Positions 14,501 through 24,708 of a stretch of DNA of 64,000 nt are shown here, piece after piece; position 1 is the first letter of the stretch; each line of letters opens with the position of its first letter. A program made the position numbers and the translations under genes. The stretch is from the NCBI GenBank assembly GCA_934045905.1, contig OW203765.1, positions 24,145,151 through 24,209,150 of the forward strand. The letters run 5' to 3'. The DNA comes from Leuctra nigra (Eukaryota; Arthropoda; Insecta; Plecoptera; Leuctridae). The notes beneath the pieces were generated by a model that saw only the letters and a list, made by a program, of their open reading frames with translations, was not told where the DNA came from and did no database searches.

Positions 14501-17500
14501 CAAAAATGTATAATCTTGTACAAATCGGCAAAATTTCTCTGCGATGACATATAAAATAATATTATGACCAAGTAGTAGTATTTATTGAAAGACTTGAACT
14601 CCTATTTGAAAAAAAATATAAAAATTAGTTCCTGACCGATTTTTTGGAAAATGTGTAAAATGTGATAAAAAATTCTACACTCTACAGCAAACCAGGCAGA
14701 TGGTATTTTGGTGCATGCCTTCAAAATGTCAGTAATTTGAGTAACAGTGGGATTTGTATCGGGAGTTCCGTATCAAAAGCATGAAGAGGAGACTATAACT
14801 TAATAACAATACAACCGAGAAACAAACGGCAAATGTCGCACGACTCACCTCCCAGCAGTGCTGCGCGTCGACCAGCCTCACCGATGTGACGACGCAGCCG
14901 TTCCGGAAGTACCGTCCGAGCCCCTGCGTGCGCACGTAGTCTGCGTAGTAGTGCGCGACCGACGCGCTCGACGCCCGGGAGTCGCGCGCCGTCTCGCTCT
15001 TGTCCCACGCGCGGTAGTCGACGCCCGGCAGCGACATCCAGCTGCCGAGGCTGATGGTGAGCACGTTGCCGTCCATCGCCTGCAACAGTCAGCCTTTGTC
15101 TCACACTGACAAAACTACTCCCAACATGCGCATGTTAGTTGTGTGGCGTCGGATCTCATGCATACTATCAGGACCCGGATTCACAAAGCTTTTCCCCCGG
15201 GGGAATTAATTGTTTACACCACTTTAGTGTATCTAATAAGCGGTAAAAGAAGGGGTTTTATTTTAAAATCCCCGTGGGGAAAAGCTTTTTGAATCCTGGC
15301 CCAGATGGGGAATGGAATTAACATAATTCAGCTCCTTTTTTGTTATAAAAAAGGAGTGTTTAAGCAATATTAATTTGTCAATGACCACATTGAATTCCGA
15401 TAAACCTTGAATATTGAGTTTGTTTTTGCTTTTACAAGGGATTAGGACAACTTTAAAAGCTCATAACTACCAGAAACTCTGTTCCAATATTTTAAAACAA
15501 ATAGATTACCTTGAAATCGTCTTGTTCAAACAAGATGATTTTAATTATTGCAATCCTGAATCATTAAAACAGTTATAAATATAATACCTGCATCCAATAT
15601 TTGTTCAGTAATGAACGTTTACTAAATAAAGGTAATGAATAGGGAGTAGCCTATTGTTTTAAAATTTAATAGATGTTTTATTACAAAAGATAGGTATTAT
15701 CCATATTTTTAGTACTGAAAACGATCAAGAGATGTAATCCGTTTTGAAAGTGTGTGTACCGACCTGCCAGGCGCCCCCTGGTGGCCCCTTGCCGAGCACT
15801 ATGTGGTCCACCTGTCTGTCGGGGTGGTGGCGCCACTGCAGCAGTGACGGCAGATCCAGACCCAGGTCGGCGCAGGGGTGGTGCAGCGTGTCCATCAGTA
15901 GCGAGACGGGGTTGTTGGTGCGACCCTCCAGACCCTGCAATAGACGTAATGACACGTTGAACAAATACACTCGGTGAAGTGGATGAAGATACTTGTACAA
16001 AGAGGAGAGGGAATACACACAAAAAGGCTCCATATTGCTTAGAATGCCTAAGATTCGGACTCTGGTCGGATTGGTTGAGTTTTTGGTAAGGTTATAAAAA
16101 CATTTGTGTGGGTTCACTTGTGGTACCTACCTAAGAATATTATATCTTTCATATTTTTTTTATGAGAATGCTAAACAATTCTCAAAAAATATGAAAATAA
16201 TAAATAGTCAAATTGAAATTACAATTGAATCATATTTTTATCAAAAATTATGATACACTAATCACATGGGATATGTCAAAGATGAGAAGTCATTAATCAT
16301 TATTGTAGTATTACCTACATCATTAAAATATTTACCATAAAAAAATCAAAATTGTAAATGTTTCATATTTGGAAAGTGTGAAAAGTCAAATAGTTTTAAA
16401 ATTCCAAAATGCATTTATTTTAATTAATTTTTAAAATGTCTAATTCCAATGCCAATTATTACTATATTACAAAAAAAATACAAGTTAAAAATGTGTGATC
16501 AGTTACTCATCTCAGACTATTTCACTTTCCTGTATGTTCAGCGTCTGTTTCACTAACCAAATATTGATTCACTTATCCATGGTTCAGGAAGTATACAAAA
16601 GACACATTATACAGGAAACTGAGTATGAACAACTAGACTTATTATGCAAATGAATGTTCAAGCATGTCATGTGTGTGAGCGTTCGCTGTTGCCGGGCACA
16701 CTGACCTGAGCCAGGAATCTGAGATCCTGCTGCACGAGGGATCTGCTCGAAGCGGCCGCATTGAGTCGAGCGGTCAGCAGCTTGTCGGGGTGTGCGGAGC
16801 CGGTGTAGTAGGGCCAGTGTCCGTCCAGGAGGTATGAGAGTGCGATGCCCGACGGTCCGTTGCCTGCGGGACAACAACTTCATTAGATACCTTGCTTCAA
16901 ACCCGTATCAAATGTAATGTACGGAAATATATTCAGTAAACGCTCCTTTCACCCCCCACCATATTCAAACGACTTTGCCAGTGTATGCATGGAAACGTAA
17001 ATGCATGGAAAAGAAAAGGAGCTTTACCTAATATATTTCCGTGACTGTACAATACCCATATCAAATGAAATAATGAAAACCAAGATTATGACAATAACAA
17101 GGACCTACCTATCTATAATATCAATTTGTAATAAATGTCCTCACTGCCTCTAAAGCCCCATTTACAAAGTGCAATTTCTAGAACAACTTCTGTGTCACAT
17201 TCCCATTTTTCATACAATTTTGTATTTACACGACGCAGAACATAAAACATGTTCTAATTTCCATTCAAGAAGTGTGACACAGAAGTGTGGTACAGAAATT
17301 GTACAAGAAATCGCACCGTGTAAATGGGGCTTAAGCCTGATTTACACGGTACAATTTCTTTAACAACTTCTGTGTCACATTTGCACTTTTCATACAATAT
17401 TTATTATTTACACGATGCAACTTCTTGTCACAGAACATTTAGAACAATTGTTCTAATTTCTATCAAGAAGTGTGGCACAGAAGTTGTTCAAGAAATTGTT

Positions 17501-17985
17501 CCGTGTAAATTGGGCTTAACAAATTTACAACAGACATTTCAAATTAATTTTTATTTGAATTAAAATTAATAATAGGAGGATGTATAAAAATAATTGAGTA
17601 AGATAACCCCTACAATCCATTTAATTTAATCTTTTTAACAACTGACCCTAGTTTCATTGATTCGGAAAAAAAACTGTTTGGGTTTAAGATTAATCACGTA
17701 GCCCGTCAATCAGAATGCCATCCACGAATGGCTATTTGAATTTCATAATTTAATTCCATTTCATTAAAAAAAAGTTTTCATTTAATTTTGTAAAATCGTG
17801 TTTCGTGTTTTACAAAAGGCTACAACAACACGAATAGGTCTAGATCTACATGCATAATTTAAAAAAAAATTAGTCGCGTAGACTTCTGAATTGGTGTTTT
17901 ACAGACTTATCAACTTACCTATAACGACAACCTCCTTATAGCTGGCATCAGCCGGCACACCATTCAGTACACTGTAGTCTCTCAT
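11507..17985 (-). CDS. OSGIN-type (oxidative stress induced growth inhibitor) flavin-dependent monooxygenase-like protein
   Basis: Seven coding exons in reading order: 17985-17919, 16863-16706, 15934-15764, 15079-14849, 13219-12961, 12437-12262 and 11914-11507 (1470 nt, 489 aa; human OSGIN1/2 about 480-560). All phases close. The N-terminus has a Rossmann FAD motif, VVVIGNGPSG, with GxGxxG at residues 23-28. A second dinucleotide motif, ILIVGAGLSAADA, has GAGLSA at 310-315. Family blocks include DHIVLGKGPPGGAW, LGSWMSLPG and HALGPLAGDNFVRFIQGG. Vertebrate OSGINs are stress- and p53-responsive growth inhibitors. The insect role and reaction are not established by this sequence. An acceptor (TTCTTCTAG|GCGACG) at 18026 shows a spliced 5' UTR exon farther upstream. 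Exons are GC-rich, while the introns are AT-rich and full of MITEs. Confidence 0.94.
13368..13600. mobile_element. MITE family with core TCACCTA..AGAG, copy 2 (inverted), OSGIN intron
   Basis: It reads on the minus strand as the same core: AGCTCACCTACTAGAG, TTAGATAA, GCGTTAG and GATGCCATCAAACC. The outer arms carry ATGTTATTTGAAAG and its near complement. It carries a short internal duplication of the CTAGTAGGT word. It lies in the intron between the exons ending at 14849 and starting at 13219. Confidence 0.65.
13747..13961. mobile_element. MITE family with core TCACCTA..AGAG, copy 3, OSGIN intron
   Basis: The inverted ends read ACTTGGTCAAAG at the left and TTGGTCAAG-related sequence at the right, and GAATGAAACTGATTG is repeated in inverse orientation. 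The core is GCTCACCTACTAGAGTAAG and GACTTCATCATGATCA. Confidence 0.7.
15171..15303. mobile_element. Short foldback MITE, OSGIN intron
   Basis: The arms read GGACCCGGATTCACAAAGC then TTTTCCCCC at the left, and GGGGAAAAGC then TTTTTGAATCCTGGCCC at the right. The element is about 133 bp, with an AT-rich middle and no coding capacity. Confidence 0.75.
16920..17043. mobile_element. Short MITE, OSGIN intron 1
   Basis: The left arm is CGGAAATATATTCAGTAAA then CGCTCCTTT. The right arm is AAAGGAGCTTTACC then TAATATATTTCCG. They pair over about 28 bp. The element is about 124 bp. Confidence 0.7.
17152..17519. mobile_element. Tandem pair of foldback MITEs, OSGIN intron 1
   Basis: Two diverged copies lie head to tail, about 17155-17333 and 17334-17519. 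Each starts AAGCC..ATTTACA and ends TGTAAAT.GGGCTTAA. Each has a large inner dyad of ACAACTTCTGTGTCACA against TGTG.CACAGAAGTTGT. The copies share the junction, so this looks like a dimer made by tandem insertion or unequal exchange. Confidence 0.75.
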
Positions 17986-18025
17986 GTTGATAATTTAGTT
18001 CTAGGTCGATTATATGATGGCGTCG

Positions 18026-18026
18026 C
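18026..18026 (-). promoter_or_regulatory. Acceptor of a 5' UTR exon of the OSGIN gene
   Basis: On the minus strand a pyrimidine tract ends TTTTTCTTCTAG|GCGACG, 41 nt before the ATG at 17985. A strong acceptor here implies at least one non-coding exon upstream, inside the 18.1-30.8 kb stretch or beyond. Confidence 0.6.
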
Positions 18027-18150
18027 CTAGAAGAAAAATAACAGAATATCAGTCACCATGCAGAATGTGATTCTAGGTATCATTATCATACGTGATTCAT
18101 TCACTGAATGAAAACGAAATTCGCACCAATTCGCACCTAATTCACTGATA

Positions 18151-18964
18151 CCGGGTGGCCCAAAAAACGGCCAACGGGCGAGACATCACTGTGACGAAAC
18201 TACTGCACATATTGAGCTGATAATTACACCAATTATACATACCATACTAAGGTCTAATATGTGAAAGTTTTAACACCATAACTTTTATAGGAAAAAAGTT
18301 ACAGCTGTTCCAATTTCGTTGTCGAAAAATCGATTATACGGAGCTCAAAAATCATGCGTCCAGAAAATGTCCAATGGCCGGGACGCTGTTTACTCAAAAC
18401 TGCTGATGATATACAGCTTAAAATTTAATATGTTATTCAAAATATATTTATATTGATTGTGTAAAAATTTCAATTCATTTGAATTAATGTAACGAAAGTT
18501 ATGTTATCTAGAATTTGCTCTCAAAAAGCAGAATATACAAGAGATAATTTCTCAAGTTTTATTTCACATGTTAATTTTAGAAGTGAAATTATCTCCCGCA
18601 TTTTCTCTTTTTAAGCTCAACTTCAAGATACCATAACTTTCGTTCCACTGATTCAAATGTATTGAAATGTGTATACAATAAATAGTCATATTATGTTTCG
18701 AATAATTTTTCAGCCTGATATCATCAGTAGTGTTGAAAATAAAGGTAACCATGCCATTTACTTTGAGCTCCGTATATAATTGTTTTTTCGACAACCAAAT
18801 TCGAACAGCTGGTACTTTTTAACTATAAAAGAAATGTTTTTGAAACTTTCACACATCAAACATTGGTATGTTTGTTATAACATATGACATTTTCGGACTT
18901 ATATCTGCAGTATTTTATTCACAGCGGTGTCTCGCCCATTGGACGTTTTTTTTGGGCCACCCGG
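18151..18964. mobile_element. About 814-bp TA-flanked mariner-like non-autonomous element
   Basis: The ends are inverted: CCGGGTGGCCCAAAAAA at the left and TTTTTTGGGCCACCCGG at the right, with TA on both sides. Homology continues inward over GGGCGAGACA and its complement. The interior is AT-rich with internal inverted patches. There is no intact transposase frame. Confidence 0.85.
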
Positions 18965-18966
18965 TA

Positions 18967-20173
18967 TATAATTGCGGTTTAAATTACGCCGTTAACGTGT
19001 TTGCACAATTACTAGACAAAAGTTTGTTGAACGATGCGACGACAAGTAGTAATTACAAGATGATCGTTTGGTGCAAATGTAGGTGCACATTACATTGTTC
19101 GTAGCCAAGGTCACATTAGCGGTTCATTTGTTTGCAAATACCTCGGCACACGGAAAACGCAGCAAAGAATTTCAAAGATTTACATAACGTCTTGTCGATT
19201 AATATCGTCTTTCCTGTTCTAAAAAACGCAGGATTCAGGAAACAAATCACGGACGACCATTTCATTTTCTATTTCAGCCAGCGGAAGGTTTCAAAGTTCA
19301 GTTAAAAGTTCAAGTTCCTTTATCAAATATTGGAAGAAAGTTAAAGCCACTAAAAATATATTTTAGCGCCGAGAAAAATATGACAAATGGAATAAGTGGA
19401 TTGGGGCTCTTTTATGTGATGTATGAATGGCATGTATGGGAATTGGCATTGACAAAGGTTTTCCACACGCCATTGTTTTATGAAGGTAAGGTATTCATTA
19501 TTGCAATAATTAACTTTACTAGGTATATGATATTTTCAGGGAAACTCGGTATCTATACTGATAATAACTAGTTTGTAAACGATAACTTTTGTCTTTATAA
19601 TATTAACAAAGTATATGGACAGGTAGTGTTGTTATAAAAAAGCATGTTAAAAGTTCTTATTTATTTTTCTTCTTGATAGGTCAGTTACCCATTCATGGTT
19701 AGATGAAATAATCGTTGATAAAATAGTTCTAGTAGATTCTCTAGGGAAAAGAAGATTGTCAAAACCCACCATCAAAACCCACTTGAAAGATGAGGTATGT
19801 ACCCATCCATTATACAAATTGCATGTGAACTGCACTGGTCTCTCAATGACCTCTTGCAAAAGTCAACTTGATCGGGTATTCAGCCAATAGACAGTTTTAT
19901 ATAAGAGGATTACAGAACAGAACATCGCGTCTCCAAAAATCGTGCTTGGATATTGACTTTATTAATAAATTTTCACTTTCAAAATATGGAATCAAAACTG
20001 CCGATTCTCACAGCAGGGTTTTCTTATTTTCTCCGAGTGTCTCTATGCCCCTCGTATTCTAAAGGTGGATGTTAGAATTGGAGATTTACGTGCGTTAAAT
20101 TTCATCTCGATGTGTGCTCAGAATGATTCGATCAAACGTGTGGAATGGACTCGCAATCGCATAAATCACATTA
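18967..20173. other. AT-rich intergenic DNA, unassigned
   Basis: I read all frames and found only short open stretches without recognisable protein features. No transposon ends were identified. Confidence 0.4.
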
Positions 20174-20520
20174 GGGGCTGTGCATAAATGACGGGGGGCG
20201 GGGGGGGGGGGGGGGGTGAATCAGTATGGGACACGTGTGACAGGGGGGAGGGGGGGGGGGGGGTATGGAGGCAGTAGGACGTTACGTTTTGATATAGATA
20301 TTTTCAAGCATTTTAAATTTCAGATGGTACGTCGGGACCTGACATTTCGCTGAAAACAATAAATTATGATACATTTTACATATTACTATTTAAGGGGGGG
20401 TAGAGATAGAGATGATAGAGAGGGGGAGGAGGGGTCTCGAAAAGTGTGACACAGCGTGATAGGGGGGAGGGGGGTCAAAATATCCCATTTTTAGCGTGAC
20501 ATCCTTTATGCACAGCCCCT
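20174..20520. mobile_element. G-rich MITE with GGGGCTGTGCATAA ends
   Basis: The left end is GGGGCTGTGCATAAATGA and the right end TTTATGCACAGCCCCT, flanked by TA on the left. The interior has two poly-G blocks (about 20193-20217 and 20247-20262), further GGGG-rich stretches after 20390, and AT-rich DNA between. Strand asymmetry is extreme: nearly all G runs are on the + strand. Confidence 0.75.
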
Positions 20521-21729
20521 TCGAAAAAATCGTCTAAAATGACACATCTGTGCCTGATTCGTTTATCAGTTCTGATGAAGACCTCGCCGACCTCCCTGGT
20601 CTTGATCGCCCAATTACAACCACACGGATCTCGCAATGCAGGAACCATGCGAAAGTCAAGATTATCACGTGACATGATAACGAACATCATCGTTCTTATC
20701 GCTCGAGTGGAAAATTCCATGGCGATTCAAATTAATTGACTTTTTAAATTACTTTATTCGGCGCGATAAAATGACAACACTTATCTTGACCTTGCATCAT
20801 TTTTACGACCTATGTTAACTACGCGTTATTCATTGATAATTGTAGGCCTAGGATTAATTTGTTTTAAAAGAAGTGACAATGCAAAAATGTAGCTCGTTTC
20901 ATGTTCCACGAAAAATCGGAGTTAAGTCTCTAGTTTTCAGTTAATTAATGCCAAATAATTTGTTCTGCACACTATCTGCCTATACCGCCCGAATCTACAC
21001 AAAAAGGCTCGTTTGGGATATTTATACACATTGTAATAGAAAAGCCAAACAAACTCAACGATTCTCCCGGATTCAAGTTTAGCGTCAATGTGTAAAAAAA
21101 AACTCAAGCTTACAACAACTAACTTGCTGTACTTGCTGTATCTCATGATACAGAATATGTTGTAGTTGCCCTCAGTAGGAATTATCAATGTAAAGATTCC
21201 CTAATAGTAGACCAAGACACAATCATTCCTATACCCTTCCATCATCATTCTCGATCATTCTAGTCATTCTTCAAACTAAAACAAAATTATTGCAACATGA
21301 CTTGAATCGCTGACTGATTATAATGGTTCTCTTGAAAGATTTAATAAGTTCAGAGGGCACCCCAAAGAGCGAAATTCTGCTACTTTAGCATGAAAGGTCA
21401 CGAGGTCAACCCCCCTCTCCCCCCCCCCCCTCACCTACACATCATCAATCTTCCTCCCCGATATTTTCGACACCCAAGGTCAGAGGGTCATGCCGGTAGA
21501 TAGTTCGCGAACTAGAGGGGGAGGGCGTGAATAATTTGCTCGTCGGAATCAGAAGAATCGATCGAGATTTAATTCTGCTAGTCATGTGATGGTTCAAACC
21601 CACGGTTCTAACAGCTTAGAGAGCCGGTATGCTAATTCGCATTCTGCCAAAAAGTAATTCCAAGATGGCATTGCTGGAAACAAGTTTATGTAATAAGTCT
21701 CATGGGGACGATTCAGAGAGAGGAGAGAG
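20521..21729. other. Unassigned intergenic DNA
   Basis: There is no supported gene. Short overlapping frames on both strands near 20475-20739 show no recognisable domain. The repeat word ATCTACAC then AAAAAGGCTC occurs at 20992-21010, as in the family seen near 41821. A C-run lies at about 21420-21430. Confidence 0.4.
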
Positions 21730-22313
21730 CAGTGTTGAATCCAGACATTTTTCTCGGGAGGGGCACTTGAATAGTTGGGGGTGGCATATTTTTGGGGTAC
21801 CTTTTGGATGTTGGTGTTTCGGGGGGGGGGGGGGGGTAGAGTTAATTTATGAATATGCTTGTAGTTGTACAAAGCACAAAGCAATTATTATACGTAATAT
21901 ATTTTGAAAAGTCACAGTGGAAAACAGGGGGTTTGGGGGGCACAGCCCCCGAGAAAATATTTGATCAAGGTCATTCGTTTAGGTACAATTTTGAATCACA
22001 TGTATAGCTATTTTGGGGAATTATAAATTGCAAAATATCCAAAAAATGTTCTAAGAGATTTAAGAATAGGTAAATTTATTGAACTTATCAGGATATACAT
22101 GTCCGGGGCTATGCGCCCCGGAAATTTTTTGAATTTTAACTCAATTTTAACTGTTTTGGAAGGTTTTAGACATGATCCGTCTATTTTTACGTGTTTTTTT
22201 CACATATTATTTTGAAAGTATTTTGAATAGGTATTTGTGCCGGGGGGGGCACATGCATACCTCGGGGGGGGGGGGCAGTGCCCCCCCCCGAGGTATGCCT
22301 GGATTCAACACTG
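21730..22313. mobile_element. hAT-like non-autonomous element with 8-bp target duplication (1)
   Basis: The inverted ends are CAGTGTTGAATCCAG and its complement, flanked by the perfect 8-bp duplication GGAGAGAG at 21722-21729 and 22314-22321. Inside are several GC-rich hairpins such as GGGGCACAGCCCC and CCGGGGCTATGCGCCCCGG, plus G runs and a C run near 22265-22290. The 584-bp element has no transposase. An 8-bp duplication and CAG-type ends are usual for hAT elements. Confidence 0.88.
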
Positions 22314-22779
22314 GGAGAGAGCAAGAATCAGATCGAGAGAATCATTTGGAAATTCCCGAACAAACTAGAGATTTGATATGGATGGACAGCCAATCAGAAC
22401 CACTCGAAATAGCTAAAAATGTATAGCCGATTTATCATGCAAAATAGTAAGTAAATACCAGGAGTAAAATAAACTGACCATCGGTATAACAAGCCCGGTT
22501 CCATAAAAGTGCATAACTTTTTCTATGTTATTTCTTCATCATCAATCAATCAATCTCATAAATCATTATACAGACTGGCATTAGTGACTGTCGAATCGGA
22601 GTACCTATATATAAAAATTGAACACATCATTATCGGAGTATATTTTATTTTATTATTTTCATAATATCAAAAACGCCGTCAAACAATTGACAGCTTTTAC
22701 ATCCCATCTATAGCAAAAAGAAAATAATTACATGCTTGAATGATGACGTAAGTACCTATAGAACTAATACTTTCATTTA

Positions 22780-23908
22780 CCCAGCAAACACAGGAGCTCC
22801 CTGGGAGGTCCTAATATAAGGATGGTGCTCCTTAAATAGGGATATCCTTACAAGGATGTACTGGGGACCTCCCTGGTACATCCTAGTAAGGAGGACTCTT
22901 CCAAATTCAAGATGGCTTATTCTAAAAATGGCAACTGCCTAATTTAGGGAGGAATATCCTAAAAAAAAGGTAGAATTCTTCCTAAAAAAGGCAGAATACC
23001 TTCTAAAAAAAGGCAGACCTTCCTTTTTTTAGGACGGTCCTCCCTAAATTAGGCAATTGCCTTTTTTTAGGATATATTACATTAAAAATGGCCGCTATTG
23101 AAATATTTATATAGGTTTCGTTAGCTGTCAACAGAGTATTCTGCCCTTCAACTTCAATATAGATTTATGATTTACTCAGATATCTTTATTGTTTGTTTTA
23201 AGTAGGTAAGTTTTATTATTACCAAAATCTGGCAAAAATTATAATAATTTGTAACAAAATGAGACTTGTTGCTTTACATGATAGGACAAATGTGTATTTC
23301 CTCTTTAGTAGTTGTCCCCTGCAAGTTGTCCCCTGCACTCCGATCCATATTATTTGTAGGTATGATGCATTCAAACTATAAATGAATAAATTCCTTCAAA
23401 GAAATGAATGATAGCAGCTGATCTGACGCTGTCATGTTGGTGTTTGTTGTCGGTGTCCCGCAAGTGATGCAAAAATGCTTCACTTTTTTGGTGGAGTAAG
23501 CCTACCCCTGTCCTGTCAGTGTTAGTGTATATCTATCGATCTATATATTATATCGCTCTGTCGTGTATTACATATATTAAATAAGGCATTTTGAAAAGGC
23601 ACTCATCGTAATATCGTGGAAAATGATCTACCTAATCTAGGAAATTATGTCCTAATTTAGGAGATGGATATCCTAAAAAAAAGGCAGAATTCTTCCTAAA
23701 AAAGGCAGAATACCTCCTAAAAAAAGGCAGACCTTCCTTTTTTTAGGATGGTCCTCCCTCCCCAGGATGTACCTGGGAGCCATTTAGGATCCCCATTAGG
23801 AAGCTGTGGGGAGGCTTTTAGGATCGTTTTCGGAAGGACTGGGGATATCCTACATCCTTAATTAGGAGGGACTGGGGAGGTCCCAGGTACAACCTTGTGT
23901 TTGCTGGG
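22780..23908. mobile_element. 1129-bp TA-flanked element with internal AAAAAAAGGCAGA repeats
   Basis: The ends are CCCAGCAAACACA and TGTGTTTGCTGGG, flanked by TA. The subterminal sequences are mutually complementary and rich in CCTGGGAGGTCC-type words. Two internal blocks, about 22940-23050 and 23650-23760, are direct copies of one another. They contain words such as CCTAAAAAAAGGCAGA and their complement TTTTTTTAGGA, so each folds on itself. There is no coding frame. The unique centre (23080-23600) may be captured host DNA. Confidence 0.82.
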
Positions 23909-23910
23909 TA

Positions 23911-24491
23911 GGTACTTAAAGTAGGTGCAGTCGCCCTATAAACTTGAACCGACCTCACGCCTTTACCTCACGCCCCCTTGAAGATAACACCTTTAATCAA
24001 GTAATCTCAAGTGTAAATCAAGTACTTGGAACTTGATTATGATATATCTCTTTAATCTCTGTTATCAGCCATAGATTCAAGTTTGCATCAGCCTCCTATT
24101 AATCCGTCAATGTCATGCAGAAGCTTGATTAGAAGCGATAACATGTGATAATAATAGAAGTTGGCAAGATTGTGATGGATTGTATGACTCGCTCTATATG
24201 AACAGTGTTTTTCGTTGGAAACGACGTCGGCGTCGACGAAGTGACACAATCCTTGGCGTCGGTTATTGAGGGCAGGAGGGGGCAGGAAGTCCACGTTCTA
24301 GGGACGGCGATCGGAAACGAAAAAGTATATTTCTAGTATAGTTTACTGTGACAAACGGGTATGCTCAGGCTTGGTTTACAACGAAGTTTATTAGGTGTGT
24401 GCATTATTTATAGGGCACACATGCATATTTCGTATTCATGAGTAGGTAATATCTGTACAATGAGACCGAGAGAAAAATATAAGAAGTATGT
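23911..24491. other. Unassigned intergenic DNA
   Basis: No gene or element was identified. A CG-rich patch near 24217-24262 (GACGTCGGCGTCGACGAAG) stands out but has no coding support. Confidence 0.35.
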
Positions 24492-24708
24492 ACACTCGGC
24501 CAAACAAAAATTGAACGTTGACCAAATTTGAATGACTGCTGGCCATGTCCCATAACCAATTAAAGCTTGTTATTATTATTGAAATGTAAGGTCACCTACT
24601 AGAGTGAGACAATGAGATCGCTTAGACTGACTTCTGATGGTGCGATCTTACATTTATCACCCTATCAGATTTATTGAACGTTCAAGTTTTGTTTGGCCAA
24701 GTGCACAC
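24492..24708. mobile_element. MITE family with core TCACCTA..AGAG, copy 4
   Basis: The inverted ends are CACTCGGCCAAACAAAA and TTTTGTTTGGCCAAGTG, and TTGAACGTT recurs inside both. The core GTCACCTACTAGAGTGAGA with GACTTC and ATGGTGCGATC is shared with the copies at 10391, 13368 and 13747. Confidence 0.8.

Noticed and set aside
18151..18964. Autonomous mariner transposon
   Set aside because: The ends and TA flanks fit, but there is no transposase frame or DDE/D remnant that I can read in the interior.
20475..20739. Conserved-looking overlapping frames on both strands next to the G-rich MITE
   Set aside because: Neither strand shows a recognisable domain or splice context, and one frame runs into the MITE end.
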